DNA of 64,000 bases, taken from NCBI GenBank assembly GCA_018296165.2, contig JACKQL020000149.1, positions 29,980-93,979 on the forward strand, read 5' to 3'. Each line of letters opens with the position of its first letter. Within the stretch, counting starts at the first letter, position 1. The notes below the pieces were generated by a model. That model searched no databases, had not been told where the DNA came from, and worked only from the letters and a program-made list of their open reading frames with translations. The DNA is from Termitomyces sp. T153 (Eukaryota; Basidiomycota; Agaricomycetes; Agaricales; Lyophyllaceae). Shown here piece by piece: positions 43,675 through 54,860 of this stretch. The position numbers and the translations under genes were made by a program.

Positions 43675-44540
43675 TGATACACCAGCCTCAAAACAGAGGA
43701 CCAGTGAAAGTGCTAAAATCAAAAGAAAGTCTATTCTACATACCAAAGAGGCTGAAAACCATAAGCCAGAAACACTGAAAACTGTAGATGAGAAAAGACC
43801 TGCCTTGAGAAACTAAGTAATACCACCCACGAGACACTAAAGTTGAAGTAAACCAAAGCAGATATGTCAGAATCACAGTGATCAAAAAAGATCATGTGCT
43901 GACGAAAAGCCGAGCCCGTGGCTATGCATAAGCCGAGACGGCAATATTGGATCATGATTCGAGATCAGCCATCAAAGCCGGCGAGGCCTCTGCACAATTT
44001 CCTTGACCGCGTTCCACTAATTCACGTCCTAGAAACAGCAAATATTTAAGTTTGCAAAGATACTATTAGGTCCCACTGAAATGACTAAGAAGAAGTGACA
44101 GATGGAGAAAGCCAACAATCCAAGCTGGCACAAGTGCCAAGGATAGCCCCAGGAGATCAGCGTATAACATACCCGACCAGCGGCAAAAACACGCGGATAG
44201 CACGTTGGTCTGTGTGCCAACAATGAGCTATAAAAAGGGGAGGATTTCGAAGGAAATGGGCAAGCAGTCTACGTACCACGGCTCGGATAATCCCAGGGAG
44301 CGGTTGTCTTAGGCCTATGAGTGCTAAGTTGCTTCGGGTCTAATAGTTTAATAATATTAATTGAACCCATTCAATTGTGCGAGAACCGTTCTCAAACTTG
44401 CGAGTTAATCATATAAAATTTTTCATACTATTGCTACGTCTAAGTGAGCTTGCGTGTAGCTAAAGCCTCCAAACAACTGTGAATAGAAAGTTTGATCAGT
44501 TGATCTAATCATTGACGGCATCAAGCTTACTTTCGCATCA
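43675..44540 (+). repeat. Probable 3' LTR of gypsy copy F (~866 bp)
   Basis: Follows a purine tract (ctggggggcat), begins TGATACACC and ends TTTCGCATCA, giving TGAT/ATCA inverted ends. A TATA-like ctataaaaagg lies near 44230. The first ~150 bp have almost no CpG while the rest has many, so the CpG-loss boundary falls inside it. The right border is the less certain one because no partner LTR is present to compare. Confidence 0.5.
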
Positions 44541-45017
44541 GGGTATGTAGCGACAGTGACCGCTCACCACTACTTTCGTACACTCTTTCCTCGTGATTCT
44601 TTTGTTTACCTTACCCGACCGGGTAACTTCATACCCGCGTTATATAAGGCTCTCTGTCTGTACTGAGTAGGTAGTTCTTCGCAATTACAGGACTTATACC
44701 AGTTCTATCGCGTGAAGACTCTGCGATTCTCTTGTGACGATACCGTGACTTACACGCTGTCGCCACACTCGGAGTTCAATTGAAAACTATGGCCAAACAA
44801 CGTTCCTCATCAACCACGACGACGAGCTGGCCTTGCTCGACATTACCAACCTGATTTGGGTAAAAGGAGGTTTAGAGAGACCACGAGGCCGTTCACTGCC
44901 GTTCCGTAGGTCCCGGAAGGAGCTTGATAGCTCACAAGGCAAGTCCCACAGCTGGGGACAACTCGGCGTCGAAATCAATTTTTTATCTTTCCAGATCGGA
45001 TCTCTCGTTCTCATTGA
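44541..45017 (+). promoter_or_regulatory. Promoter and 5' UTR of the TPR gene
   Basis: A TATATAAG box at about 44641-44648 suggests transcription from near 44675. A probable 5' UTR intron runs 44860-44994 (GTAAAAG...TTTCCAG). A short upstream ORF starts at 44788 (21 codons) and could dampen translation. The region is CpG-rich, as expected of unmethylated host DNA. Initiation inside the region is inferred, and the upstream boundary with the LTR is uncertain. Confidence 0.5.
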
Positions 45018-47206
45018 ATGACAACATCTTCTGTACTGTCTAATATGCCTGCCAAATACTCTCATATAAAAAAGCGCACGGCGTCGGGGCTGCGCAGGAA
45101 GAACGGCACAGTGGTCCCAGCCAAAGATGCTCAGGTACCCCACCGCGACCATCATGGTCGACCAAGCCCACACACAGATCGCAGCATCTCTAGAGCCATC
45201 TCAGCCGTCGCCCAGCTTGAGCAGTGCATAGCTCGCCTCCTGTTGCTACGATATGAGCAGGACATAGCCCGTCTGTACTCAACGAGGCTCTACAACGTCG
45301 CACTCATACACCTCCCTACTTTGGTCATGCGCTGTATCGCGCTCGGTGGACCAGGCTGGCTTGTGCACAACAGCGACTCTGCGGACATCAAAGATTTTTT
45401 CCGAGCCGCGATCGGGATGGACATGCGCCAGGCCGGCGAGCGTGTCGCGACGAAGAGCGTGTTCTGGTCGTATACCGCCCTTCGGCATTTTGTATGTGTT
45501 TCTTAAGCCGCTTCTGCGGCCAACAGCGCTATTTTGTGGCTGAGTACATGTGTATGCAAGGCGATGTCGAATAATGTCCCCATTTGCGCCAAGAAAGGTC
45601 TGCACTCGCTTCGACTTTTGGAGTGTTACCCGGCGCTTAAAGTGCATATCGATGTGCTCGAAACGATGCCGCCTCCTTCGTTCTCTAAACCGCCACATCT
45701 TGGTTCTCTTCAGGAGGGTCAGGAGGCACTCGAGGACGCGTGCGAGCTCAAGTACGGAGACGAAAGTGGAAATGGGTGGGACAATAACTGGCGCGCCAAA
45801 GTCCAACTAGGATACGAACGCCTCGTTCAAACACTCTGGCGAGTTGCGCGCGAATTTGATGTGCGCGGCTATAGTAATGTCCTGCGGGAGAAGCTCATAT
45901 CTAAGTGGTGCGATTGTGGATGTTGTTCTGATCATCTTGGTGAAGTTTGTGAGCGGACGGTGAGGAATGAGGAGGCGGAGAACGTAAGCGGTAATGGGAG
46001 TAGAGTGCGCGTGGGGAAGCAGAGGGAGTGGGATGGGCGAGGGAGTGGTGTATATGGATGGGAGACTCTGGAAGAGGAGGATGTTTGGGAAGTTAGTCTT
46101 GATTTTGTGGGGAGCGAGATACAGGACGAAGGTGGGATGGTGATGACGGTCGGGGAGGTTGTAGAGTGGCGATTCTATAAAGCCGAAAGGGAGAAAGAAA
46201 TGGTGAGTTACTAGATGAAGAAAAAGTGGATCCCATGTCCTTGGATTGATTCCTCACGACAGGGAAACACTGCTTTTCGACAAGGCGACTTCCAGAAAGC
46301 AATAGACTACTACACCACAGCACATGAAATCGAGCCAGAACTCCCCCATTACCAGCTCAATATTGCCGCTGCGTATCTGAAACTTCAAAGGTCCGTTCCT
46401 TATCCTGTCCTATCCCATCATTATTAGACTCTAAACTATGCTGACCTGACAACTCCATCCGCAGCTGGATCGAAGCCGAAGCCGCGTGCACGAAAGCCCT
46501 GAGCCAGCACCGGAGCAGTAAAGGGTATTACCGTCGCGCACGTTCGCGTAGGATGTTGGGCCGGCCGGATGAGGCTATCAGAGGTACACACGTCATTTCT
46601 ATATTACAACGCATTGCTGATTTGATATGGATTCAATTTCAATCAGATCTCCGTGCGGCGCTGAAGCTTCAGCCTACGAACACAGAAGCGCTGATTGAGC
46701 TACAGTCACTAGCACCACCCTCCCCTAGGACTCCATCGAGCTCATCGTCTGCCTCTACATCCTCATCCTCGTTGTCATCCTCGTCTTCGTTCTCTTCACA
46801 GTACTCGTCCTCATCCTTCTCCTCCCCGCTACTGACTAAGACATCCACTCCACCAACAACCCAAAGCAAAAAGTACAAACACCCCCCGTGGCCACGAACT
46901 AAATCGGACGAACGACGACTCAAAATCGTGCTTTTCCCCGCGTCGCTTGAGGATTTTGCGAGGGAGTGTTTGTGCGAGAGTGTTGGGTGCCCGCATCATT
47001 TGCATCTGCGTGATCATGATCATGAGGGTGGAGCAGAGAATGGGGGTAAAAAGAAGCGGCAGGAACGTGGAGGTAGCAAGAAGGAGAAGAGGAGAGGAGA
47101 GAACGGCGGGAAGTGTAGTAGGCTGAGAGAGATGGAGGAAATAATAAAGTCGGAGACCATCGTGTATCCCAGTTGGGAGCGGTATTTTGTGAAGAGAGCG
47201 GAGTAG
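45018..47206 (+). CDS. TPR-domain protein, five exons, probable host gene
   Basis: Exons 45018-45491, 45561-46202, 46263-46390, 46465-46583 and 46647-47206 give 640 residues. All introns are GT-AG (69, 60, 74, 63 bp) and the frame is kept across each. The N-terminal ~370 residues match nothing I recognise (ALRHF.., LRLLECYPALKVHIDVLE, CDCGCC). Three TPR repeats follow from about residue 365 (REKEMGNTAFRQGDFQKAID, AAAYLKLQSWIEAEAACTKAL, SKGYYRRARSRRMLGRPDEAI), like the cochaperone-type TPRs of RPAP3/STI1 proteins. A poly-Ser linker, a CX4C-H-H stretch and a Lys/Arg-rich end follow. It is probably a soluble scaffold for protein binding. It is the only intact host-type gene in the window and keeps normal CpG. 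The 46203-46262 intron is essential: without it a stop would divide the gene in two. Confidence 0.75.
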
Positions 47207-48830
47207 GGTAGGCGGAATCCTGAGTTTTGGCATTCCGGGGTTCTATGCGCCCATTCGAGTTTTCGCCAGTTTTTTCTATCTATATAATCGATGTTTTTCT
47301 CGGAGACTCAGTCTCGAAACCAGACAATAATACGGGATTTGAAATTTAAGCTATATCTTGGTCTTGGTAATATTCGTTCTCACCTATTTCCACTCAGGAG
47401 TTCGAGAGTCTATATATCTACTAGACTTTGTTCCTCGAGCCGGATTTTTCGATGGAAATCTACGGTAACAGTTACGCGTAGAACAATAGAAGGTGTAAGT
47501 GCATTGGAAATTGCGCGCACGCTTCGCATTGTTTCTGGTAACCTCCAACAACCTGTTAGACTTTTGTTAGAGTTAGGATTAGTTCAAAAATCCGATGTTT
47601 GTTATCGATCTCACTCATTCTGCTTCATTCACCATGCTCTGGTCATAAATGATCAACAGCTTCAATGTGGTCTATGTGATACCTTCCTTAAGTGGAACAA
47701 TTGGGAAATGAACTCCCCTCATCAGTTTTCTAAAGACTTTGAGGGGCTTGTCACGGAACCTCGAGATATGATTCTCAAGAACAAAATTTCAGTGGGTGTT
47801 AAATAGACAATGATACATTCATTGCATACTGATCCAGAATACTCTGCCTCAATGGGTCCTTGAGGCTACTGGTGAATTTGATGTTCCCCTCAATGAAGCA
47901 GCTATGCTTTGGATACATGTGATGTGGTTCCAAAGCACAAATCAAAATGAGGTGGCAGCAGACTGTTCAAGGGTATTTCAAGAATCATCTCATTCTGTAT
48001 ATTTTGTGTGATTTTTCTATCTCACCTTCTCACTTTAGATTTTCAGCCTCAGTCAAAACACAACCCTCTTATTTTGACCCTGAAGAAAATCATCCTTCAG
48101 GTCTGGTTTCCAGTAAGAAAATCTCTCTGTGTCTGTTGAATTTACAGCTTGCTCTCATGGAGCCTGGGATGCAGCACTGAGCACAGCAGAGGCTCAGCTG
48201 TCCATCTATCAGGATTGGAGGGATGACTTGGCTAGGTTCTTTCATATCAGTACTATAACTGAGGTGAGTGCTTCATTATATTGTATCTTACTAGACTAAT
48301 ATTTCTTTAGTTTGACAATAGTCCAGTACCTGCTGTCAATGCTTTGCATCAAATGCCATTCATTCAGCCCAAGATCTACATATCTTCTTGGGACCAAGCA
48401 GTGTGGCAATCTGGTCTAGCTCATGTAGTAGGAATAATATGCCAGCTAGACACTGATCTCAAATGGTTGTCTCCTAACATCATTCAGAGTTTTTGTAATT
48501 ATTGTTGGAAAGAATCACTGGGCAAGATTTTTGATAGATGGATGCCTGACAATGCTAAGGCCAAAAGACTTCATTTTTCACAGCAATCTTCTTACTCATA
48601 CATATTTAGAGACACATGACTGTGGTCCTGACGTCAAACATATTTCATTTGATATCCATATCCCAATCCACACTCTCTGTGCCAAAGATTGTATCATCCC
48701 TACCTAGTCCAATGCTTCCTCTGTTTTCTTCCTGGTTAATCTCACTAACTTTACCAATGCCTGGGATACTTGGTTGCTTTCAAGCCTCCAAAAGTAGGGC
48801 ATATATGTGAGTTCTCTGAATCTATATTTC
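47207..48830. other. Transition zone with decayed, possibly spliced ORFs
   Basis: The plus frame 47291-47806 (171 codons, IEGVSALEIARTLRIVSGNLQQPVRLLLELG) retains CpG in its first half and loses it toward 47.7 kb. Further on, YQDWRDDLARFFHISTITE is followed by an intron-like GTGAGT...TTTAG (48264-48310) and then VNALHQMPFIQPKIYISSWDQAVWQSG... to 48619. I recognise no family. It is probably a decayed gene or transposon. Confidence 0.35.
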
Positions 48831-50116
48831 TGCTAGTTGTGTTGATGGCCTGTCTAGAAGACTCAAGCAGCTAGGAGATGAGGAGTACCCACCTATTAAC
48901 CCAGAGTTGGTGGACCACCCAAAGACTATGCACTTTGAATATCCAGCTAAAATCAACAATGACCTGGGATGGGAGAATTAGGAACCCTTAGAACTTGAGG
49001 AGTTTGCAGATTAAATTGACACTAGATGTGGCTATCTACATGCAGTAGCCACTAAAGTATCAGACTTTGAACAAGAACTTAACAGAGCCAGGTTCCAAGA
49101 GGTGGAGCTTAGGAAGGCAGTTCTAAGTCAGCAGTAGACATCCAGAATGGATCCTGTTGCAGTACTATCTCTCTCTCAGCTTCTATTACATACAGAAGGT
49201 ACTGAGGAAGACAAGGAAGCAGACTTACAAGCCTACTTAGAGCATAGGAAGGGTGGTGAGAGTGAACAGTGGGTGGATTTGCTACCAATTGTACAAAGTT
49301 GGCTGTTTGCAGTGTTGGGACCAGACAAGTTCAAAAAGTTTCCAAGACAGTCCTTCTTTGATCCAAAGGGGAGACTGTACAAGCACAATCATGAGGCCAG
49401 TCATAAGCTAGTAGTCAATATAAATAGACAAATGTTCATGCTTAAATCAACCCATGATGCCTTGGGGCATAGGGGGACTTATGCAACCAAAAATGTTAAT
49501 ACAAGAACAACTTTGGTGGCCAGGAATTGATGGAGATGTGCAGTGGTATGTTGGGACTTGTCACAACTGTCAGATATGTCATGAGACAGTTGTAAACAAA
49601 GCTCTATACATCTCAATCTTCCAAACAATCCACATTGATACCATGCACATGACTCCAGCTTCAAACAGCTGCAAGTATATTGTCCATGGTAGGTGTGCAT
49701 TGTCTTTATGGATGGAAGGGAGGCCTCTGTGCAAGGAAAACCATAAAACAATTGGTCAATGGTTGCTTAAGGATGTGATTTGTTGTTAAGGCTGCATTGC
49801 AGAGATCATCACTGACAATGCTGGACAATTCAAAAAGATCACAGCTTGGATAGAGAGCAAATATGAGATCAGAGGCATAGCCATCTCTCCATACAACTCT
49901 CAAGCTAATGGCAAAATTGAAAGACCACATTGGGATGTCAGACAAGCTTTTTTTCAAAGCTTGTGAGGATCACACTAAATGGTTTTGGTTCTTCTTCCAT
50001 GTAATGTGGAATGATTGCATTACTATCTGGCAGAGATTTGGATGTTCACCATACTTCATGGTCACTGGGGCTCATCCAACTCTACCCTTGGACTTAGTAG
50101 AGGCTACCTGATTAAT
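48831..50116 (+). mobile_element. Degraded gypsy integrase region (copy G)
   Basis: It reads an RNase H tail (VDGLSRRLKQLG near 48840), a linker, and an integrase zinc finger THDALGHRGTYAT (49450) with CHNCQICHE in a shifted frame (49560). Next come IHIDTMHM (49627), ITDNAGQF (49806, second Asp) and SQANGKIERPHWD (49900, the Glu). All three acidic positions can be seen although frames are broken. It is cut at 50116 by a short LTR. Confidence 0.7.
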
Positions 50117-50338
50117 TGTAATGTTTCTATTATAGTTTGTGCAACTTACAGTTCACACCTCATAAGTCAGAATTAGTCACCTGGTCTAGTCTACACAGTA
50201 TGAAGTAAGGTGGTGCCTTATGTAACTACAGAATGAATATTTATGAGTAACATCATGTGATGCTACCTTATAACATGATATATAATTAAATACATATTAC
50301 TAATAAAATACTAAGGAGGTAATGGACACTCTGTTACA
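50117..50338 (-). repeat. Short LTR (222 bp), minus orientation
   Basis: Begins TGTAATGTTTC and ends CTCTGTTACA. It is followed by TACCCCCCTTTTGAGTC, the complement of the family's polypurine tract, so it is the 3' LTR of a minus-strand element. It interrupts the copy G integrase. Confidence 0.8.
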
Positions 50339-51610
50339 TACCCCCTTTTGAGTCTGTCAATGGACTCACACAAAATCAAAGTAAACAAACAGAAGGGGGT
50401 GGGATATGGCATTCCACCCAAGAATCTTACTGGAGTTTGATTATGAACCCCTACATTGTACAAGTGGTAGGATCAGAGGATCCTAGTCAATGAGATGGAC
50501 ATAAAACCATCCTAACATGCTGTCCAACTGTGCTAGGTGCTCAATGGGCACTCAGTGAGCCCACATCTGTCAATCCCATATCACTGGTGAACTACAATGG
50601 TAGTTCACCTGGCCTGTTCATCCATCTTCAAGGCTGCCACTTCCTCATTGCTCATGATGTCAGCCCAGCATTCCAATACAGCATTAGCTGTATCAATGGA
50701 ACCACTGATCCAGTCTCAGGAGCAGTTGGAGTAGCTACATTAGTTGCTATGGCCACATCTGAGGGGCTGAGGATGACTGGTGGAGTTGCCTCTGGTTGGG
50801 GATTTGTGGGCACCAAAGACTTGGCATAGTCCAATTCCATGGACTCCTTTGTAGGTGCATTCTGAGAGGATGCACCAGAGCTTGTGGCAGGGTTGGTAGC
50901 AGCTGTTGCTACTGACAAAGAGAGCCCCTCCTTAGTTGGAGCTGCACTCACAGGAGGATCCATGGAAGATGGCTCCTCTACTTGTGCAAGAGTGGCTCTC
51001 ACCACCTCCACAGGTTGGTGCAGGAGGTGAGTGAAGATACCAGTCTCACCATAGTGCAGCCATTCAGCTGCACTGCATGGAGAGTGGCCTCTACTCTCAT
51101 GGAGTTTGAAAAACTTAAATTCCCTTACATAGTTCTGGTAGTCATCAACCATGTCTTGAGAGAGGCAAGGCTGCACCATCACCATAGCAAACAGCCTCAT
51201 ATAGGTCATTTGCACATGTGGTGTAGCTGGGGCCAATGCCTAATCCAGTACATATCCAAAGACCAAACATCAGTCTATGCACAACAAAGCATTGATGACC
51301 ACACCTAAGTACAGGTTCTGCAAACCTGTGTGGCCATGATGCAGAATGTATTGTGCCCACATGTTGATGTCAAAGTGACAGTTGATCAGGATTTGATTAA
51401 GTCCCATTTCCCATGTGTTGTTATCTGTATGGTCAAGCATGGCCAACAAACATGAGGGCAAGGGGACTGGTTGCCAATGGTGGTCACCTTTGGGCAGAGA
51501 TGTTTCCAACTCTGCTGGGGTCAACTCCATGACCTGCCACATTGATATGATGTTGCCACACCATCAGGAACATAATAAACCACCAGAAGTCAAAACAAAC
51601 ATTTATTAAG
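50339..51610 (-). mobile_element. Internal region of the short-LTR element with gag-like ORF
   Basis: The minus-strand frame 51236-50652 (194 codons) reads MAPATPHVQMTYMRLFAMVMVQP...AEWLHYGETGIF and then a Pro/Ala/Thr-rich tail. A second frame (51542-51270, MELTPAELETSLPKGDHHW...) lies just upstream and probably belongs to the same protein. No zinc knuckle, protease or RT is visible. The matching fragment at 39646-40124 covers the same 3' end. It may be a gag-only, non-autonomous element; the upstream LTR was not found. Confidence 0.55.
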
Positions 51611-52639
51611 GCTGAAAATTGTAAGCCTCCTGGTAAAACAAGTTCCAGCAACATTATCTCTTTAAAATACACCAGAAGAAATACAGAACAGGATGGGACA
51701 AGGATTATACTAGACTATACACTCAATAATAGTCCAATCACTGTAATGGGAGAGGAAGCATGGGACTGGCAAAAGCACCTGAGTGGCATCAATTCTGGCA
51801 AGATTTGGATTTGATCTAAGAATAATCAGATTGGAATGTTGACTGAATAAAAAATAGGAATATAAATGGAATGGAAGAATAGGAACATGAATGGGAATGA
51901 ATGGAATGGAAGAATATGAAGATGAATGGAAGAATATGAATGGGAGGGATGATGAATAAAGGAATATGAATGGAAGGAAAACTATGAATGGAAGAAATAC
52001 AAAGGAGGAAGAGATAAATGGGGAAAACAGAAGCTAAGAATGGAAAAGAGGAATGATGGCACAAGGAACTAGCCTGTGGCACTGAAACAAGCATCCAAAA
52101 GTGGGAATTAGAATAATAGTTATGAATGATGGGCTGGAAAGTATGGGACTAAAAGTCATGTGCAGAGGGTGGTCTGTGCACTGTATAAAGAGGTATAAAT
52201 AGCCCAAGTAGAGTAGCAAATGGCCAGACAATCAATAGGCAAAGGCTTGGTGGTTCCCAGGGAGTGAATCACTTAGGCTGGAGTTTGTTGAAACACCTCT
52301 ACATTCAGAATAGTAATATTTTGGAAGTAAACAACCTCAACCTCAAATATTTCTCAAGACATCAGTGTGGAATTGGAGTGGAATCTCTAAGTCTTCACAA
52401 AAGCCCCAGAACTATTAGTATTACTCTAACCAAGTACTACAACATGGTGCAATCTCTCAGGTCTGGAGCAGTATAGAAGGAGATCCAATGGAACTCCTGG
52501 ACAAAGAGAGTGGCATGTATCCACTCCCTCATTGTGACATTAGCTTGGTTCTCCCTGTTGTTAGAGACTCTCTGCTGTGGTGGTGGCATCAATTACTTCC
52601 TGGTTAATTAATGTTTCTAATATTTTTTATTTTATTTTT
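51611..52639. repeat. Purine-rich minisatellite and unassigned DNA
   Basis: At about 51831-52010 imperfect repeats of a GAATATGAATGGAA-like unit form a strand-asymmetric purine tract. The rest (to 52639) has no recognised gene or repeat. Confidence 0.5.
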
Positions 52640-54385
52640 CCACTTTCCTTTCTCTCTCAGCCCAATTGAGCTGATTGGACTGTATAGCTGGTTCAGCCAC
52701 CATATGTTCTCTTGTGGCGATACACTATGTTATTCCCTCAGTTCTTTACCAAATACTGAGGGTATGTTACTTCAATTACTTATCAACCTCACTCATTACT
52801 TACTCTGACCTGTAGATTAATATCTATTTCATACTACAGGTCAAATACATGCAGTTCTTTACCAAAGACTGAGGATTAATATCTATTTCATACTACAGGT
52901 TATAGGCCCCAAAAGTGCTCACTTACACTCACACAAAACCACACTCACTAAAACAACATGGCTACTATGATATTTGGGGGAAACAGTAACCCCCCTATGT
53001 TTCCAGAAGAATTTTTATTTGATGAGACAAATTACATCATGTTTAGAGACCGAAGTCCTTCTGGCAGCAAAACTTAGAGGTGCCAAAGGCTACCTTGACA
53101 GGACAATGGACACTCCAAACCCAAACCCAAAGACAGCCTTACCAGCTATGGAATGGTGGGACAAGTGCCCATCATATCAAGAGTGGCAAGTCTGGAATGC
53201 ATGGACACTAGTGCTAATCATATATAACACCAAAAACCCCATTGGTCTGGGGATCAAGATGTCAGATACAGCCACAGAAGTCTGGAAAACCTAAAAGAGT
53301 CTTATGGAACCATGTCAGACCTGGGTGCAAATTCAGCTGAAAATGTGCTTAGAGCTAAAAAGTATTCAGATGGAATGGATTTCCAAGAGCATATCACAAA
53401 CCTTCACTCAAAATGGAACTACACAATTGAAAAAGGAGCAGACCTAAAGGACAACCAGTTCAGGGCTATAGTCATTTCAATGCTCCCTGCCTCATGGGAT
53501 TACATTGTAGCTTCCCTCCAATCAATCAAAACCTCCATCAAGCTCATTGCTGGCCTAAATGTCCATTAGGAGCAATTGAAAGAATGTCTGACAGCTGGAT
53601 CAAACTCAAATTCCACTGCCCTGCTCACAAAAACCTCACAACTCCAGAGCAAGCTAGTGTGCACAAACTCAAACTGTGGATGCACTGGGCACACCATCAA
53701 GGACTGTTACTGGAAAGGAGGAGGAAAGGAAGGTCAGTTCCCTCCAAACTTTGGGTGCAGGAGGAACACCACACTGGCCCAGACAAACTCCAAACCACAG
53801 ACACCAGTGGCAAATGTCATGACAACAACACCCACACCCACAAATCCTCCACCAACTATGTATGCCTTGATGGCAATGACACAGTTTGCCCCAGCTGCAG
53901 TATACAATCCCAGCTTGAATCTATTGGATTCCTACCTTTCATCCATCAAGGTTTCCACTAGTGCCTTCACCTTGTCCACCATTAGTGAAAATGTTCCTAC
54001 TTATGCTGATTCTGTTGCAACAGACCACTGTTTTGTCAAAAAGTCTGACTTCAAGAATTATAAAGTGTACAATAGTCCATGTCAGGATATGTTGGCAAAT
54101 TTAGTGGCATGTTTAACATCCTGGAGGAGGGTACTGTGAGCAGAACAGTCACTATCAACAGGCAGACCTTGCACTTGGTTTTTAAATCAGTGCTGCATAC
54201 ACCAGAGCTTGCTGCCAATCTAATCCCAATTGGGAAATTTGACAAATTGGGTTTCTGAGTGGTTTTTAAAGGGGAAAGGCCAGTTTCACTGACCCATCTG
54301 GGAGAACCTTCATGATTGGCACAAAGCAACACTGCATGTACCTTCTGGAGTTCATGTCCACTAACACCAGAGGACAGTCTCAAAC
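52640..54385 (+). mobile_element. Degraded Ty1/copia element (LTR end, gag, start of protease)
   Basis: A probable 5' LTR end at 52897 (...TACTACA) is followed by GGTTATAGGCCCC, a plausible tRNA-type primer site. Gag begins near 52961 (MATMIFGGN). It carries helical gag segments (MDFQEHITNLHSKWN, 53312-53569), a copia-type knuckle with the residues CTNSNCGCTGHTIKDC at 53660-53707, then the protease motif YADSVATDHCFVKKSDF (54001). It stops at 54.39 kb where a gypsy LTR begins. Two nearly identical phrases (gttctttaccaaa(t/g)actgagg) repeat in the LTR end. Confidence 0.75.
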
Positions 54386-54860
54386 CATAGGGACCAAGGC
54401 TCAATCACACAACTGGCAGAGAAAAATTCAAAGTCTATTCAGTATCTACAAGAGGTTCTAGAGTTCTAGCTACTCACTTGGCAGAGGGAAATCCAAAGTG
54501 AACAAGTCTAAGGATCTCCAATGCCAGTGTTTAGAAAATTTACTCTAGAGCTTCTGTAAAAACACCCAACAACAACCAAATCCAGAGTCCAATCGACCAA
54601 AAGGTAGCCTTTGGCCAAAAGTACCTGAGGTCTACAGATGGGAGGCCTATAATGAGTAGTAGGCCAGGAATGCAGGAAACAATCCAGGGGTCTGGTGAGA
54701 GGCCATTTGGAGGGGGCAACACTTGTCAGAATTATGGACAGAGAGCCAGTGCAGCCTGAGGGCTAGAACTAGGACCAGCAGATAGGAAAAGCAAAGGATA
54801 ATGAAGGAAAACCATAGGGAGAGAGAATATGATAGAGGGGGAATGAGACATCCCCTAACA
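54386..54860 (-). repeat. 3' LTR of minus-strand gypsy copy I (~475 bp)
   Basis: On the minus strand it begins TGTTAGGGGATGTC directly after a purine tract GAGGGGGGAGGGGTGA. It contains the family phrases ccttagacttgttcactttgg and gactttgaatttttctctgccag. The left end is blurred (about 54386). Confidence 0.7.

Noticed and set aside
45279..45806. Minus-strand ORF of 175 codons at the TPR locus
   Set aside because: It is the antisense of exons 1-2 of the TPR gene, has no motif, and would conflict with the well supported splice sites.
46215..46427. Independent small gene starting at ATG 46215
   Set aside because: The ATG lies inside a 60 bp GT-AG intron; removing it restores a complete TPR helix in frame with the upstream exon.
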